Both the position numbers and the translations under genes were made by a program. DNA of 64,000 nucleotides from Flavobacteriaceae bacterium (GTDB lineage Bacteria > Bacteroidota > Bacteroidia > Flavobacteriales > Flavobacteriaceae). Below are positions 54,382 through 63,553 of this stretch, piece after piece; position 1 is the stretch's first letter, and every line of letters starts with the position of its first letter. The DNA lies in NCBI GenBank assembly GCA_022428005.1, contig JAKMDI010000012.1, positions 41,185 through 105,184 on the forward strand, read 5' to 3'. The notes beneath the pieces are model-generated. The model saw nothing but the letters and a program-made list of their open reading frames with translations, was not told where the DNA came from and did not search any database.

Positions 54382-54705
54382 ATGAAATCACAGAATATTT
54401 ACAGCACATCAGCAACAAATTTTATGCTGACATTCTTGATTGTCTGCCTATTGTCCAATGCCTTTTTAGTGACCGATATTTTAATTGCAAAAGACAATAT
54501 TGCCCTCAGCACTGACATTGACAACAATTCTAAAGAAGACAAAAACACGCTCGACATCGAGGAAGAGCCTAAAATTTTAGACTATTTTTCCCACCACCAT
54601 TATTCTAACGTTTCTGCTATTACATCTAACTTTCTCATTTTGGGAATTAAAGATGTCTTGAATACTGAAGACTTGCCCCCTCCCGAACACCGCCCCGTGG
54701 TATAA
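54382..54705 (+). CDS. Small membrane protein upstream of SulP, unknown function
   Basis: A 107-aa protein with one hydrophobic segment (~14-37), an acidic middle (DIDNNSKEDKNTLDIEEEPK), a histidine cluster (FSHHHYSN, ~69-76) and a Pro-rich end (LPPPEHRPVV). The layout suggests a single-pass or secreted protein with most residues outside the cytosol. It is first in the transcript with the SulP transporter (56 bp gap) and carbonic anhydrase. The His cluster might bind metal; that is speculation. Confidence 0.6.
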   Translation: MKSQNIYSTSATNFMLTFLIVCLLSNAFLVTDILIAKDNIALSTDIDNNSKEDKNTLDIEEEPKILDYFSHHHYSNVSAITSNFLILGIKDVLNTEDLPPPEHRPVV

Positions 54706-54761
54706 TTTTTCCACTTCAATCCGGGAGTAATTACGTTTTTTTTAAACTAAAATTTCAATAA

Positions 54762-56621
54762 ATGAAAAATTTATTTTCACATTTAAAAGGTGATCTTTTT
54801 GGCGGTATAACCGCAGGAATCATTGCCCTACCGTTGGCTTTAGCTTTCGGGGTATCGTCAGGTTTGGGTCCCACAGCGGGTCTTTATGGCGCTATCTTTT
54901 TAAGTTTTTTTGCAGCACTTCTGGGGGGAACCAACACACAGATTTCCGGTCCAACAGCACCCATGACAGCGCTCAGTATGGTGGTAATCGCTACACTAAT
55001 TTCCTCTAATGATGGAGACGTAGGAAAAGCCTTACCCATTATCCTGGCCGTTTTTATGCTGTCGGGATTAATGCAAATAGGTTTGGGTTTTATGGGTTTA
55101 GGAAAATATATCAGATACATTCCCTACCCAGTTGTCTCCGGTTTTATGACTGCCATCGGTTTAATCATTTTGACCACCCAAACACTACCTGTCTTGGGAT
55201 ATTATCCCAAGGAAGATACAGCACTGGTCGAGTCATTCAAACCACAGGCCGAGGCGGTTTTATTAGGAAAAATATTGGAAGAGGAAGCAGGAGAAGGGTT
55301 ATTTGTCTTGGAAGACTTTTCTGAAACTGTCTCGAGAGGCCAGCAAATAGCAGAAGGTGAGATTCAGCAGGAAGCCCAAGTTTTGGCTTCAAAATACGCC
55401 TCTGGTGTTATAGGATCAATAAAAGCCCTGCCCTTAGCCATTGCTGGGATCAATTGGATTGAATTGCTCTTAGCATTGGGTACCATTGTAATCATTTTTG
55501 GCTTTAAGAAAATCACCACCGCCATTCCCAGTACCTTGGTGGCACTTCTGGTGATGTCGGCCATAGCCGTATTTTTTGTACCCGGTTACCGTCCTATTAC
55601 AGCCATTCCCAGTGGGTTTCCCATGCCACAATGGGGAATATTTACCGAGTTAAGCCTTTTGGAACTGACTCCCTACATCCTCACCTCATTGACTCTGGCA
55701 TTACTGGGCGCAATCGATTCTTTGTTGACCAGTGTTGTTGCCGATAACATGACCAAAACACGTCACTTACCCAATAAAGAACTTATTGGACAAGGGATAG
55801 GAAACAGTATATCAGCTTTGTTTGGTGGGCTCCCAGGAGCTGGCGCTACCATCAGAACTGTAGTCAACATTAACTCGGGAGGGGTAACCCGTCTTTCGGG
55901 GATGATATCGAGTATGGTCCTATTGCTCATACTCCTTATTTTTAGCTCTGTGGCCTCCACCATTCCTGCAGCAGTACTAGCAGGTATTTTGGTTACAGTA
56001 GGGATCAGTGTTATGGATTATCGCGGGCTGAAAGCCATTCCGATATTGCCCAAAGATGTCAAATTGGGCAAACTGGGCATAAGCTCTGAGGTGATTGTTA
56101 TGCTTTGCGTAATGCTATTGGCTACTTTTTGGAACTTGGTATACGCCGTTGGAATAGGCCTGGTTATTGCCTCGCTGATGTTTATGAAAAAAATTGGCGA
56201 TTCAACAGCGAATCAATCAAAACTGAAAACCCTTCCAGACGATCCCGCAAATGAGGAAGAGATTTTAGACGCTAACGGCACATTAGATATTGTTGTCAAA
56301 CAAGTCATGGGTCCATTATTTTTTGGATCAGCAGACGGATTTCAAAACTTAGCCAAAAAAATCCCTGCTTCTGCTCAAATCGTTGTAATGAGGCTTGAAG
56401 CCATGAATTATCTTGACCAATCTGGACTCTATGCTTTAGAGGAAATTCTGGTAGACCTCAGTGAACAAGGAAAAACTATTTATTTGGTGGACCTCCAAAA
56501 GCAACCTAAGTACATGATGGAAAGGGTTAAAATGGTTCCTCAGTTAATCCCCCAAGAAAACATCTTTGAAAACTATGAAACCTGCTTCTCAACCATTAAT
56601 AAAAATCATAAAGTAAAGTAA
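54762..56621 (+). CDS. SulP family anion transporter with STAS domain (probable bicarbonate transporter)
   Basis: A 619-aa inner-membrane transporter. The SulP membrane domain (~8-485) starts GDLFGGITAGIIALPLALAF and contains GLYGAIFLSFFAALLGGTNTQISGPTAPM split at ~40-70, with a polar insertion at ~145-215. The cytosolic STAS domain (~500-600) has MNYLDQSGLYALEEI. It is followed 6 bp later by a beta-carbonic anhydrase gene. That pairing is typical for sodium-dependent bicarbonate uptake (BicA-like), although sulfate transport cannot be excluded from sequence. Confidence 0.92.
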   Translation: MKNLFSHLKGDLFGGITAGIIALPLALAFGVSSGLGPTAGLYGAIFLSFFAALLGGTNTQISGPTAPMTALSMVVIATLISSNDGDVGKALPIILAVFMLSGLMQIGLGFMGLGKYIRYIPYPVVSGFMTAIGLIILTTQTLPVLGYYPKEDTALVESFKPQAEAVLLGKILEEEAGEGLFVLEDFSETVSRGQQIAEGEIQQEAQVLASKYASGVIGSIKALPLAIAGINWIELLLALGTIVIIFGFKKITTAIPSTLVALLVMSAIAVFFVPGYRPITAIPSGFPMPQWGIFTELSLLELTPYILTSLTLALLGAIDSLLTSVVADNMTKTRHLPNKELIGQGIGNSISALFGGLPGAGATIRTVVNINSGGVTRLSGMISSMVLLLILLIFSSVASTIPAAVLAGILVTVGISVMDYRGLKAIPILPKDVKLGKLGISSEVIVMLCVMLLATFWNLVYAVGIGLVIASLMFMKKIGDSTANQSKLKTLPDDPANEEEILDANGTLDIVVKQVMGPLFFGSADGFQNLAKKIPASAQIVVMRLEAMNYLDQSGLYALEEILVDLSEQGKTIYLVDLQKQPKYMMERVKMVPQLIPQENIFENYETCFSTINKNHKVK

Positions 56622-56627
56622 TCAATT

Positions 56628-57263
56628 ATGGAAATTAAATCAGAATTGCTAAACAAAGAAACGCAAACCAAGCTAACTCCCGGTCAGGTATATGATGCCT
56701 TAAAACAGGGAAACAAGCGTTATATAAACAATCAACTCACAGAGGTGTCTTTAGACGGTCTTCGGTCAGACAGTGTAAATGGGCAGTTTCCCCAAGCCAT
56801 TGTTCTTTCTTGTATAGATTCCAGGGTTGTTGTAGAGCAAGTTTTTGACCAAGCACTGGGCGATATTTTTGTTGCACGAGTGGCAGGGAACTTTGCTAAT
56901 ACAGACATTGTTGCCAGTATGGAATACGCATGCGGAGTAGCAGGAAGTAAACTTATTGTAGTATTGGGACATGAAGGCTGTGGCGCTGTCAAAGCGGCCT
57001 GTGATAATGTAGAGCTGGGGAACATCACCTCGCTTTTGTCCAATATCACGCCCTCAGTTGCAGCGGTAAAAGGTGGCGCAGACGCTCCCCACAACAGCAG
57101 TAATGCAGCGTTCGTAAATGCCGCTATAGACGAAAACGTAAATCAAACTATCGATAAGATTCGTTCTATGAGCCCCATGTTAAAAGACCTTGAAGACCAA
57201 GGCGCCATCCAAATTAAAGGAGGCGTTTACAAGCTCGCCACAGGGCAAGTTGAATGGCTCTAA
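56628..57263 (+). CDS. Beta-class carbonic anhydrase
   Basis: Zinc enzyme for CO2/bicarbonate interconversion, 211 aa. Zinc and active-site residues are C62-x-D64-x-R66 (SCIDSRV) and H115-x2-C118 (GHEGCGA). There is no signal peptide, so it should be cytosolic and could supply or use the bicarbonate moved by SulP. It is last in the operon and is followed by a strong terminator at 57278. Confidence 0.95.
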   Translation: MEIKSELLNKETQTKLTPGQVYDALKQGNKRYINNQLTEVSLDGLRSDSVNGQFPQAIVLSCIDSRVVVEQVFDQALGDIFVARVAGNFANTDIVASMEYACGVAGSKLIVVLGHEGCGAVKAACDNVELGNITSLLSNITPSVAAVKGGADAPHNSSNAAFVNAAIDENVNQTIDKIRSMSPMLKDLEDQGAIQIKGGVYKLATGQVEWL

Positions 57264-57277
57264 AGGATTTGTTACAA

Positions 57278-57304
57278 GGGGGTGTTTAGCACCCCCTTTT
57301 TTTT
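57278..57304 (+). terminator. Rho-independent terminator of the SulP-carbonic anhydrase operon
   Basis: GGGGGTG-TTTAG... CACCCCC stem followed by eight T, 15 bp after the carbonic anhydrase stop. Confidence 0.92.
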
Positions 57305-57438
57305 CATTTTCTACCCCCGTTTTAAAAAGTAGTTTAAGAACTCCTTCTCTCATAATTATTTCTTAATTATAAAGCCTTATCTTATTGACCAATGTTTTAG
57401 ATGTGGTTACTAAAACCAATCTTTTAAATACACTGGCA

Positions 57439-58623
57439 ATGAATATTAAAAAATTTATAAATGTTTTGATATTGGTGCTGACCGTTTCTTGTGCTAAAGA
57501 TAAGGAAGCCCAAACTTGGCAAAAAGGAAATATACATACCCATTCCCTTTGGAGTGATGGAGACGACTTTCCCGAAATGATAATCCAATGGTACAAAGAC
57601 CACAATTATCAATTTATCGCCCTGTCAGACCACAACACCGTCGCCGACACAATATTTTGGTATGAACTTAGAGAAAGAGACCAAAAAAATAAAACTTTAG
57701 AAAAATACATAAGTCGTTTCGGGGATTGGGTAGAAACAAAAATGGATTCTACCCGACAACTGGTGAGGCTGAAAACCTTTGATGACTACAAATCTAAAAT
57801 GGAAAAACCCGATTCTTTTTTAATCATAAAATCTGAGGAAGTTACTGCCTCTTTTGAAAAAAAACCGATCCACATAAATGTCACCAATATTCAAGACTTA
57901 ATTGAACCGATAAAAGGTAAATCAGTGCTTGATGTCATGCAAAAAACACTGGATGCAGTACATGCCCAACGCAAAGAATTAAACGTGCCCATGATAGCCC
58001 ATATCAATCATCCCAACTTCGGATATGGTATTGACACTGAGGACATGAAAAAATTAAATGGGGAACGCTTTTTTGAAGTCTACAATGGTCACCCCGCTGT
58101 CAATAATCAAGGAGACGAATTTCACCACGATACAGAAACCATGTGGGATTTGATCAACATCCACTACCACAAACAAGGGAAGCCTTCAATGTATGGAATT
58201 GCAACAGACGACAGTCACAGCTACCATGAATTTTCGGCCAAGAAAAGCAACACAGGCCGTGGGTGGATTATGGTAAACTCAAAAACATTAAGCCCTAGGG
58301 CTTTGATTTCTGCCATGGAAAATGGAGATTTTTATGCCTCCACTGGGGTTGCTCTAAAAAAAATACAAACCGATTCAAAAAACTTGTTTATTGAAATTAT
58401 GCCCGAACAGGGCGTCAATTATGAGATTGTTTTTATGGGCTACAGAAAAGATCAAGATGAGGCACAAATATTAAAAAAAGAAAAAGGGATTAAAGCCTCC
58501 TACGCTTTTAAGGAAGATGACATTTTTGTGCGGGCTACGGTATACTCCGATGCAAAAAAAGACAGTCCCGCTGGAACTACTGAAACAAAAAAAGCATGGA
58601 CCCAGCCATTGTTTCTTCAATAA
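57439..58623 (+). CDS. PHP-domain metal-dependent hydrolase, lipoprotein
   Basis: A 394-aa lipoprotein (signal NIKKFINVLILVLTVSCAKD, Cys17 region). The PHP domain begins GNIHTHSLWSDGDDFP (HxH metal motif), then FIALSDHNTV, IKSEEVTASF, IAHINHPNFG and GIATDDSHSY, all expected metal ligands of the polymerase/histidinol-phosphatase fold. The natural substrate is unknown (phosphoesters likely). I use ATG 57439, which opens the lipoprotein signal, not the in-frame ATG at 57385. Confidence 0.87.
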   Translation: MNIKKFINVLILVLTVSCAKDKEAQTWQKGNIHTHSLWSDGDDFPEMIIQWYKDHNYQFIALSDHNTVADTIFWYELRERDQKNKTLEKYISRFGDWVETKMDSTRQLVRLKTFDDYKSKMEKPDSFLIIKSEEVTASFEKKPIHINVTNIQDLIEPIKGKSVLDVMQKTLDAVHAQRKELNVPMIAHINHPNFGYGIDTEDMKKLNGERFFEVYNGHPAVNNQGDEFHHDTETMWDLINIHYHKQGKPSMYGIATDDSHSYHEFSAKKSNTGRGWIMVNSKTLSPRALISAMENGDFYASTGVALKKIQTDSKNLFIEIMPEQGVNYEIVFMGYRKDQDEAQILKKEKGIKASYAFKEDDIFVRATVYSDAKKDSPAGTTETKKAWTQPLFLQ

Positions 58624-58985
58624 CGCTACCTATTTTTTTGTGTATATAAAATCATAAAAAATAAATTTTCATAGCACTATTTTGAAAAAATTATGCGAAT
58701 AATGTTCTTATTATAATGTTTTCCCAATTCCACTCAAAAGGTGCTTTCTGAGAAGTGAATTGATACATTACAATTGTTATGTGTTTACTATATTTATTGT
58801 TGTTTTAAAACACCTACGACCGATTTTTTGTAATTGTGGAAACGATCAGGTCAGATATATGATATTAGAAATTCCAGACGATGAATTCACCTATAAACTC
58901 AAAGACAGAATTAAGGGATGAAAATAGAACTATTGGAGCCTGGATTGGATTACAAAAAATAAAAGATTGACTTATATAAATTTGA
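58624..58985. other. A+T-rich intergenic region with a 20-codon ORF
   Basis: No convincing gene. A short ORF at 58859-58921 (MILEIPDDEFTYKLKDRIKG) resembles the start of small antitoxin-like or DUF peptides but is too short to support. No hairpin terminator follows the PHP gene. A TAAATTTG box abuts the next ATG. Confidence 0.3.
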
Positions 58986-60014
58986 ATGGAAATAGGAGTA
59001 GATAGTTTTGCAGCAGTTGACATTGAGAAAGGTCCACCATCTGCTGTGGAGAGCGTTAATGCTGTTAAACAATTGATTGAAAGAATAGTATTTGCAGATA
59101 ATGTTGGTCTTGATTTTTTTGGAATCGGTGAACATCACCGAGAGGAGTTCCTTGACTCTGCGCCCCATATGATTCTTGCTGCTGCTGCTGCCAGAACCAA
59201 AAGAATTAGATTAGGTAGTGCTGTAGCTGTTCTGAGTGCTGCTGACCCTGTTCGAGTATTTCAGAACTACTCCACCTTAGATTTAATAAGTTCAGGAAGA
59301 GCGGAAATGGTTGTGGGCAGGGGCTCCTTTTCAGAATCATTCCCTTTATTTGGTTTTCAGTTTGAGGATTATGATGCATTATTCAAGGAAAAACTAGAAT
59401 TACTTCTTCAAATTCGACAAAATGAAGAAGTAAACTGGTCTGGTAATTTTCGTGCACCTCTTAGGAATCAGAGAATAACACCAAGACCTTATCAGGACAA
59501 GATTCCTATTTGGCTTGGGGTGGGTGGAACACCTGCTTCATTTGTAAGAGCAGGAAGTCTTGGGCTTCCACTGATGATAGCTATTATTGGTGGAGAAACT
59601 CATAGATTTAGACCATTAGTTGACTTGTATAGGGAGGCCGGAGATAAAGCTGGGTATAAACAAGAGGAATTAAAAGTTGGAATACACTCACTGGGATACT
59701 TAGCCGAAACTAAAGAAAAGGCAATCAAAGAATACTTTCCAGGATATGCATATAATTTTACAAGAATTGGAAAAGAGAGAGGATGGCCTCCAGTAACCTT
59801 TGAACGTTTTGCAGCTCAAAACACTAAAACTGGTGCACTAATGGTTGGAGATGCAGAAGAGGTCGCAGAGAAAATAATTGGATATAGTAATGCGCTTGGT
59901 GGAATTGATAGACTTACATTCCAAATGGATAACGCCAATTTGACTCATCAGCAACTTAAAGAGACCATGCAGATTATTGCAGAAAAAGTAAAGCCGTTAG
60001 TAAATGAAGGTTAA
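58986..60014 (+). CDS. LLM class flavin-dependent oxidoreductase
   Basis: A 342-aa bacterial-luciferase-like TIM barrel that would use reduced flavin. Family text: MEIGVDSFAA, DFFGIGEHHREEFLDSAPHM (~38-57), TKRIRLGSAVAVLSAADPVRVFQ split at ~72-94, DLISSGRAEMVVGRGSF and IPIWLGVGGTPASFVRAG. Related proteins are putative monooxygenases; the substrate is unknown. The frame and composition are intact. It stands alone, with a long gene-free stretch downstream. Confidence 0.9.
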   Translation: MEIGVDSFAAVDIEKGPPSAVESVNAVKQLIERIVFADNVGLDFFGIGEHHREEFLDSAPHMILAAAAARTKRIRLGSAVAVLSAADPVRVFQNYSTLDLISSGRAEMVVGRGSFSESFPLFGFQFEDYDALFKEKLELLLQIRQNEEVNWSGNFRAPLRNQRITPRPYQDKIPIWLGVGGTPASFVRAGSLGLPLMIAIIGGETHRFRPLVDLYREAGDKAGYKQEELKVGIHSLGYLAETKEKAIKEYFPGYAYNFTRIGKERGWPPVTFERFAAQNTKTGALMVGDAEEVAEKIIGYSNALGGIDRLTFQMDNANLTHQQLKETMQIIAEKVKPLVNEG

Positions 60015-60492
60015 ATCAATTTAAACCACCATCCCAAATTATTTGTAATCGGAGACCTCTTCCCTTTCAATTGTACCCTCAACTTTTACTGCTAAAACCA
60101 TACAGTAAGGTTAGGACTATAACTATTCATCCCTTTAAATAATCTATTTTTCATTTTTTTTCTATCTAAAAAATATTCTTTAAAATATGAAACAACAATT
60201 GCTACCTATGATAACATCAAGAGCCCTAAGCTTTACATAAAACCACTCCACAAAACCCACCCTAACTCCTGGTAATCAAGAAGGCGGAGGAGTTTTTAGA
60301 ATTTTATGTGTCCCATGTCCCAAATACAGGAGATGGAGTTCAAGGAATCCTATTTTAGAGGATCAATCCTATATCATAAAACTAATTTATGTAAAGTACG
60401 TTTGATCTGAAATGAAGAGTTGATAGCCTGACATCCACCAAAACTAACATACCCCATCAGGATAATTGAAAAAGTTTAGGTTAATACAGCCA
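60015..60492. other. 478-bp stretch without a gene
   Basis: Several stops in every frame. One plus-strand run around 60278-60345 (KKAEEFLEFYVSHVPNTGDG) looks protein-like but has no start and may be a remnant. No terminator or promoter could be supported. Confidence 0.4.
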
Positions 60493-61683
60493 TCATTCTA
60501 ATATCCAGATTAGTGGATGCCTAACAGGTAGGTTACGTATTACTTCTGAATGTGATGGATACTTAGGTAATTTGAGATATAATTCTAAGTAATTTAAATT
60601 ACCATATGCTAATGCTCCAAATAACAAAGCTGGATGACATACAGGCCACTCTTCCCAAATAAAAATATCTTTTTCGTAAGGCCACTCAGATTTATTTTTA
60701 ATATAAGGATATATAAATTCAAGCCCTTTTTTTATTGACTTTCCGTCTTTAGTTTCATATTCAAACAAGTTGTCTTCAACGGTATGTAATATTGTAGCTA
60801 AATTGAAAAAAGCATCAATATTAAATAGAGAATAACCGTAAGGTTTGGTCCTTTTTAATTCCAGTGGAAAGCTTCCATCTTTAGCCATTTGGTTTGGTAG
60901 GAGTATGTTCTTAAATCGATCAACACACAATTTTATGACCTCCTCATTTTCGGTAAGAATTGCCATTGAAGATGCAGTAGCTGCCCAGCAAGTGCCATGA
61001 TTGTTTTTCCAATTCATTTCTGAAATTCCATATTCATGGGTGGTCATCCACTTTAGAAACGCACTAAACCAAGATTTTATTTGTTCAGCATCTTCAGCAC
61101 TAATTCCTCCCTTATCTTCAAGAACCTTAACCGATTGAGCAACTTCTACTAGGTGGTATGCATCTATCAATCCTATACCTCGACCGGTTACTTTACCATA
61201 TATAGCCTGGGCATATAACAAATTAGGATTCATCTTTGTCGAAGGATTTACAAACCAAGCGTTCAAATGTTCTAGAGCCTTTTCTGAATATGCTTTGTCT
61301 TTAGTAAGCAACCATGCTGAAGTTAAAGTAGCAGTTATTTCACTTAAACGAATCATTGCATGACGATGTGCTGTAAAATTTTCAGGATTTGTTTGGCCAT
61401 CTCTTTGATAATAAGGACCACCAGGGTTGTTTGGATCTGGCCACCAATAATCCCCCTCTGAGTAAAAATCATTTATCCCACCCGCACTTCGTTCACAATG
61501 GGCATCGGTTACAGTTACAGGATCAGAATTTAAATGCGCTTTTGCTCGGTTAATCTCGGTTTGTTTGAAAGCATTAATAATTCGATCCTCAAAACCTTGT
61601 GCTTCCAGATCGATAGGATTAATTAGACAAACGAATGAATAAAATATAATTGTCAGGTTAAAGGGTAATAAAGCTCTTTTCAT
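60493..61683 (-). CDS. Alginate_lyase (PF05426)-type polysaccharide lyase
   Basis: A 396-aa exported protein (signal peptide ~1-29, ending LEAQ) with the alpha/alpha-toroid fold family of PL5/PL38-like lyases. Recognisable text: GDYWWPDPNNPGGPYYQRDG (~77-96), NFTAHRHAMIRLSEITATL, the catalytic-type NNH segment MNWKNNHGTCWAATASSMA (~223-241) and LKRTKPYGYSLFNIDAF (~283-299, conserved Tyr). It would cut glucuronan- or alginate-like polymers by beta-elimination. The PL family is not certain. It may feed uronate metabolism together with uxaAB, though it is 8 kb away. Confidence 0.82.
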   Translation of the reverse strand: MKRALLPFNLTIIFYSFVCLINPIDLEAQGFEDRIINAFKQTEINRAKAHLNSDPVTVTDAHCERSAGGINDFYSEGDYWWPDPNNPGGPYYQRDGQTNPENFTAHRHAMIRLSEITATLTSAWLLTKDKAYSEKALEHLNAWFVNPSTKMNPNLLYAQAIYGKVTGRGIGLIDAYHLVEVAQSVKVLEDKGGISAEDAEQIKSWFSAFLKWMTTHEYGISEMNWKNNHGTCWAATASSMAILTENEEVIKLCVDRFKNILLPNQMAKDGSFPLELKRTKPYGYSLFNIDAFFNLATILHTVEDNLFEYETKDGKSIKKGLEFIYPYIKNKSEWPYEKDIFIWEEWPVCHPALLFGALAYGNLNYLELYLKLPKYPSHSEVIRNLPVRHPLIWILE

Positions 61684-61734
61684 TGAATTAAATATTTGAA
61701 GCTAAAATAAAATAAAAGGTGGCTTATATCTAAA

Positions 61735-62057
61735 TATACACCCAATTAACTCTAGCAGAGCTTCATGAGATCGACTTCCGAAACCTTCTAAACAATCAAC
61801 TCTTTGAATACCACAAAATGATTGATATGAAAAAGCCTACAAAAGCAGATCATACCTTCTATGCAGATACCCAAGACGAAATACAAAAACTAGAGAAGTG
61901 TCAGGCATTTATTGAATCAATCAAAGAGTTTTCAGGCAAAGGGACTTTTAATATGTCTGAGCAGCACCAGATCCGTCACTTGACAAAAGGAGCAATAGCA
62001 GCAGGTAGGAACTCAGAGCTAATTCCAAATGTAACCTACATTAAAGATGCCGTTTGA
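61735..62057 (+). pseudogene. Phage-like small gene, probably 5'-truncated
   Basis: The ATG at 61818 gives 79 aa (KKPTKADHTFYADTQDEIQ ... VTYIKDAV). The frame, however, stays open and protein-like for about 28 codons further upstream (LTLAELHEIDFRNLLNNQLF), back to a stop at 61731-61733, without any ATG, GTG or TTG. This suggests that the original start was lost. The 3' end overlaps the next gene by 11 bp. It may still be translated from 61818. No named family; context suggests a phage or integrated-element origin. Confidence 0.45.
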
Positions 62058-62364
62058 GAAAGGACATACTTACAGCCTAGGCAGACCTAAAGGCTCCAAG
62101 AATAAATCCACTGAAATAGTCAAGCAGACTGTGGCTAAGGTAGCGGCCTCATTTACTATTGATGAGATTCTGTATGAGATTAGAGGACTAGAGGGCAGAG
62201 ACAAGCTCAATGCTATATTTCATCTTTGGAAGTTTGTTGTTCCTATTCCCAGGGATGAGGTCAGTGAAGATACTTCTGTTGACACTAGGACTGCATGGAT
62301 CGACAAAATCATGGCAGTAGATCCAGATGAGTTGCACCAAAAGATTATGGATGGAATTAAATGA
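62047..62364 (+). CDS. Small phage-like protein (terminase-small-subunit/DUF5681-like N-terminus)
   Basis: A 105-aa protein starting PFEKGHTYSLGRPKGSKNKS, a basic Gly-Arg-Pro-Lys-Gly motif typical of phage packaging-associated and DUF5681-like proteins, followed by a helical DEILYEIRGLEGRDKLNAIF region. It overlaps the preceding ORF by 11 bp and the next by 14 bp, a tight phage-type arrangement. No large terminase follows, so the module seems incomplete. Confidence 0.6.
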   Translation: MPFEKGHTYSLGRPKGSKNKSTEIVKQTVAKVAASFTIDEILYEIRGLEGRDKLNAIFHLWKFVVPIPRDEVSEDTSVDTRTAWIDKIMAVDPDELHQKIMDGIK

Positions 62365-62584
62365 ATACGAGCAGACAAAGGCATGGCTCAAGGCAAACCA
62401 AGTCTCGAGCGATGGTAGCCGTGATAGCTTATTTAATGACCATAGACATGCCATTGTTGCCTCTAGCGACCCTTATGGTTTATTCGCTGAGGTTATCTCA
62501 GAGGGTACGGAATATCACTACTGCAATGGTGAGCTGCATATCGTCTATGATGAAAAAGGAAATGAGATATGGAGAATCAAGTAA
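62351..62584 (+). CDS. Hypothetical small phage-like protein
   Basis: A 77-aa ORF from ATG 62351 (MELNEYEQTKAWLKANQV) ending NEIWRIK; an in-frame TTG at 62327 would lengthen it by eight residues. The C-terminal EYHYCNGELHIVYDEKGNE looks like a small beta domain. It overlaps the preceding gene by 14 bp, and its TAA overlaps the ATG of the next ORF (TAATG). No family recognised. Confidence 0.5.
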   Translation: MELNEYEQTKAWLKANQVSSDGSRDSLFNDHRHAIVASSDPYGLFAEVISEGTEYHYCNGELHIVYDEKGNEIWRIK

Positions 62585-62676
62585 TGGAGTTAACAGTTAA
62601 TCAAAATGGCTACGGATCAATCTACAAAGACACCTGGTTTGGAGAGAATGTTTTAATCATTAATTCTAATGGCTGA
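62584..62676 (+). CDS. 30-aa ORF coupled by TAATG, possibly truncated
   Basis: ATG at 62584 shares its A with the previous stop. The peptide starts MELTVNQNGYGSIYKDTWFG and ends at a TGA that lies inside the left copy of the imperfect direct repeat (62661-62690). It may be a longer gene cut off at the repeat. Confidence 0.3.
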   Translation: MELTVNQNGYGSIYKDTWFGENVLIINSNG

Positions 62677-62690
62677 CTGGACACCGTTCT
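62661..62690 (+). repeat. Left copy of imperfect 30-bp direct repeat around the SGNH gene
   Basis: 62661-62690 aligns without gaps to 63551-63580 with 24 of 30 bases identical; the best part is GGCTRACTRGACACMGTTCT. Confidence 0.5.
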
Positions 62691-62878
62691 TCTTTTGCCT
62701 ATCTGATTACCTATCAATGGGGTGAGTTTTTCAGAATGGTTTTTCTGTGAAGGCTAGGGCTTTTGATTTTATATACAACCGATTACCCTTATCTATTGAC
62801 ATCCATATTACGGTAATTAAATATTTCGTAATTAATTAATGATTTGGTAAATTGAATTATTAATTAAAATCTAATAAA
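62677..62878. other. A+T-rich region upstream of the SGNH gene
   Basis: No gene. It contains TAATTAAATATTTCG/TAATTAATTAAT tracts that may hold the promoter of the SGNH gene, but no full TTG/TAnnTTTG pair was found. Confidence 0.3.
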
Positions 62879-63553
62879 ATGGTAAAATATATTTTGGTGG
62901 TTGCTTTAGTTTTATTTTACTGTTCAGAGTCTAACAGAGAGCTTCCGAAAATATTAATCATTGGTGATTCAATCTCAGGCGGATATTTTCCATTTGTTCA
63001 GGACAGTCTAATAGGAAAAGCAAAAGTTTTTCAGCCAACTTATATTGATGAGAACGGAAAAACTAAAGGGTGCTGCGGAGGAACTACTCAGGGTTTAAAG
63101 GAAATGGACTCCTTTTTATCCAACAAAAAATGGGATATTATTCATTTTAATTTTGGTTTACATGATATTAAGCATATAGATCCAGTTACTGGTAAAAACA
63201 GTAAGAACTTAAGTCATCCCCATCAGGCTTCTCCTGAAGAATATGAAAGAAACCTTATTAATATTGTCAAAAAATTAAAACTAACTGGAGCTAAACTTAT
63301 TTTTGCTACGACAACTCCCTATCCCGATAAATTGGGAAAACAAATGCGTTCTCCTGGAATGCCAAAAATATATAATCAAGTTGCATTAAAAATAATGAAA
63401 AGGAATGAAATAGAAATAAATGACTTATATAGCCTGGTTTTGCCAAGGATTAATCAACTTCAAAGGCCAAATAATGTTCATTTTAATGCAAAAGGAAGCA
63501 AGTTCTTAGCAGAGCAAGTTATAAAATCTGTTATGAAGTCAATTAATCACTAA
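62879..63553 (+). CDS. SGNH/GDSL-family hydrolase, secreted
   Basis: A 224-aa protein with an N-terminal signal (VKYILVVALVLFYCSESN; a Cys at ~15 could be a lipobox, though L-F-Y-C is not canonical). Block I is ILIIGDSISGGYF (nucleophile Ser), the block III equivalent is FNFGLHDIKHI (GLHD where GxND is usual) and block V is NNVHFNAKGS, with the catalytic His but Asn at the Asp position two residues earlier. It may be an esterase for carbohydrate esters. It is flanked by imperfect direct repeats and followed by a terminator. Confidence 0.82.
   Translation: MVKYILVVALVLFYCSESNRELPKILIIGDSISGGYFPFVQDSLIGKAKVFQPTYIDENGKTKGCCGGTTQGLKEMDSFLSNKKWDIIHFNFGLHDIKHIDPVTGKNSKNLSHPHQASPEEYERNLINIVKKLKLTGAKLIFATTTPYPDKLGKQMRSPGMPKIYNQVALKIMKRNEIEINDLYSLVLPRINQLQRPNNVHFNAKGSKFLAEQVIKSVMKSINH

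Noticed and set aside
58859..58921. 20-codon ORF resembling an antitoxin start
   Set aside because: Too short, with no partner gene and no ribosome-binding or promoter signal.
58977..58984. TAAATTTG box directly before the LLM oxidoreductase ATG
   Set aside because: The implied transcription start would fall at or after the ATG at 58986, so it cannot be a normal promoter for this start; probably chance in A+T-rich DNA.
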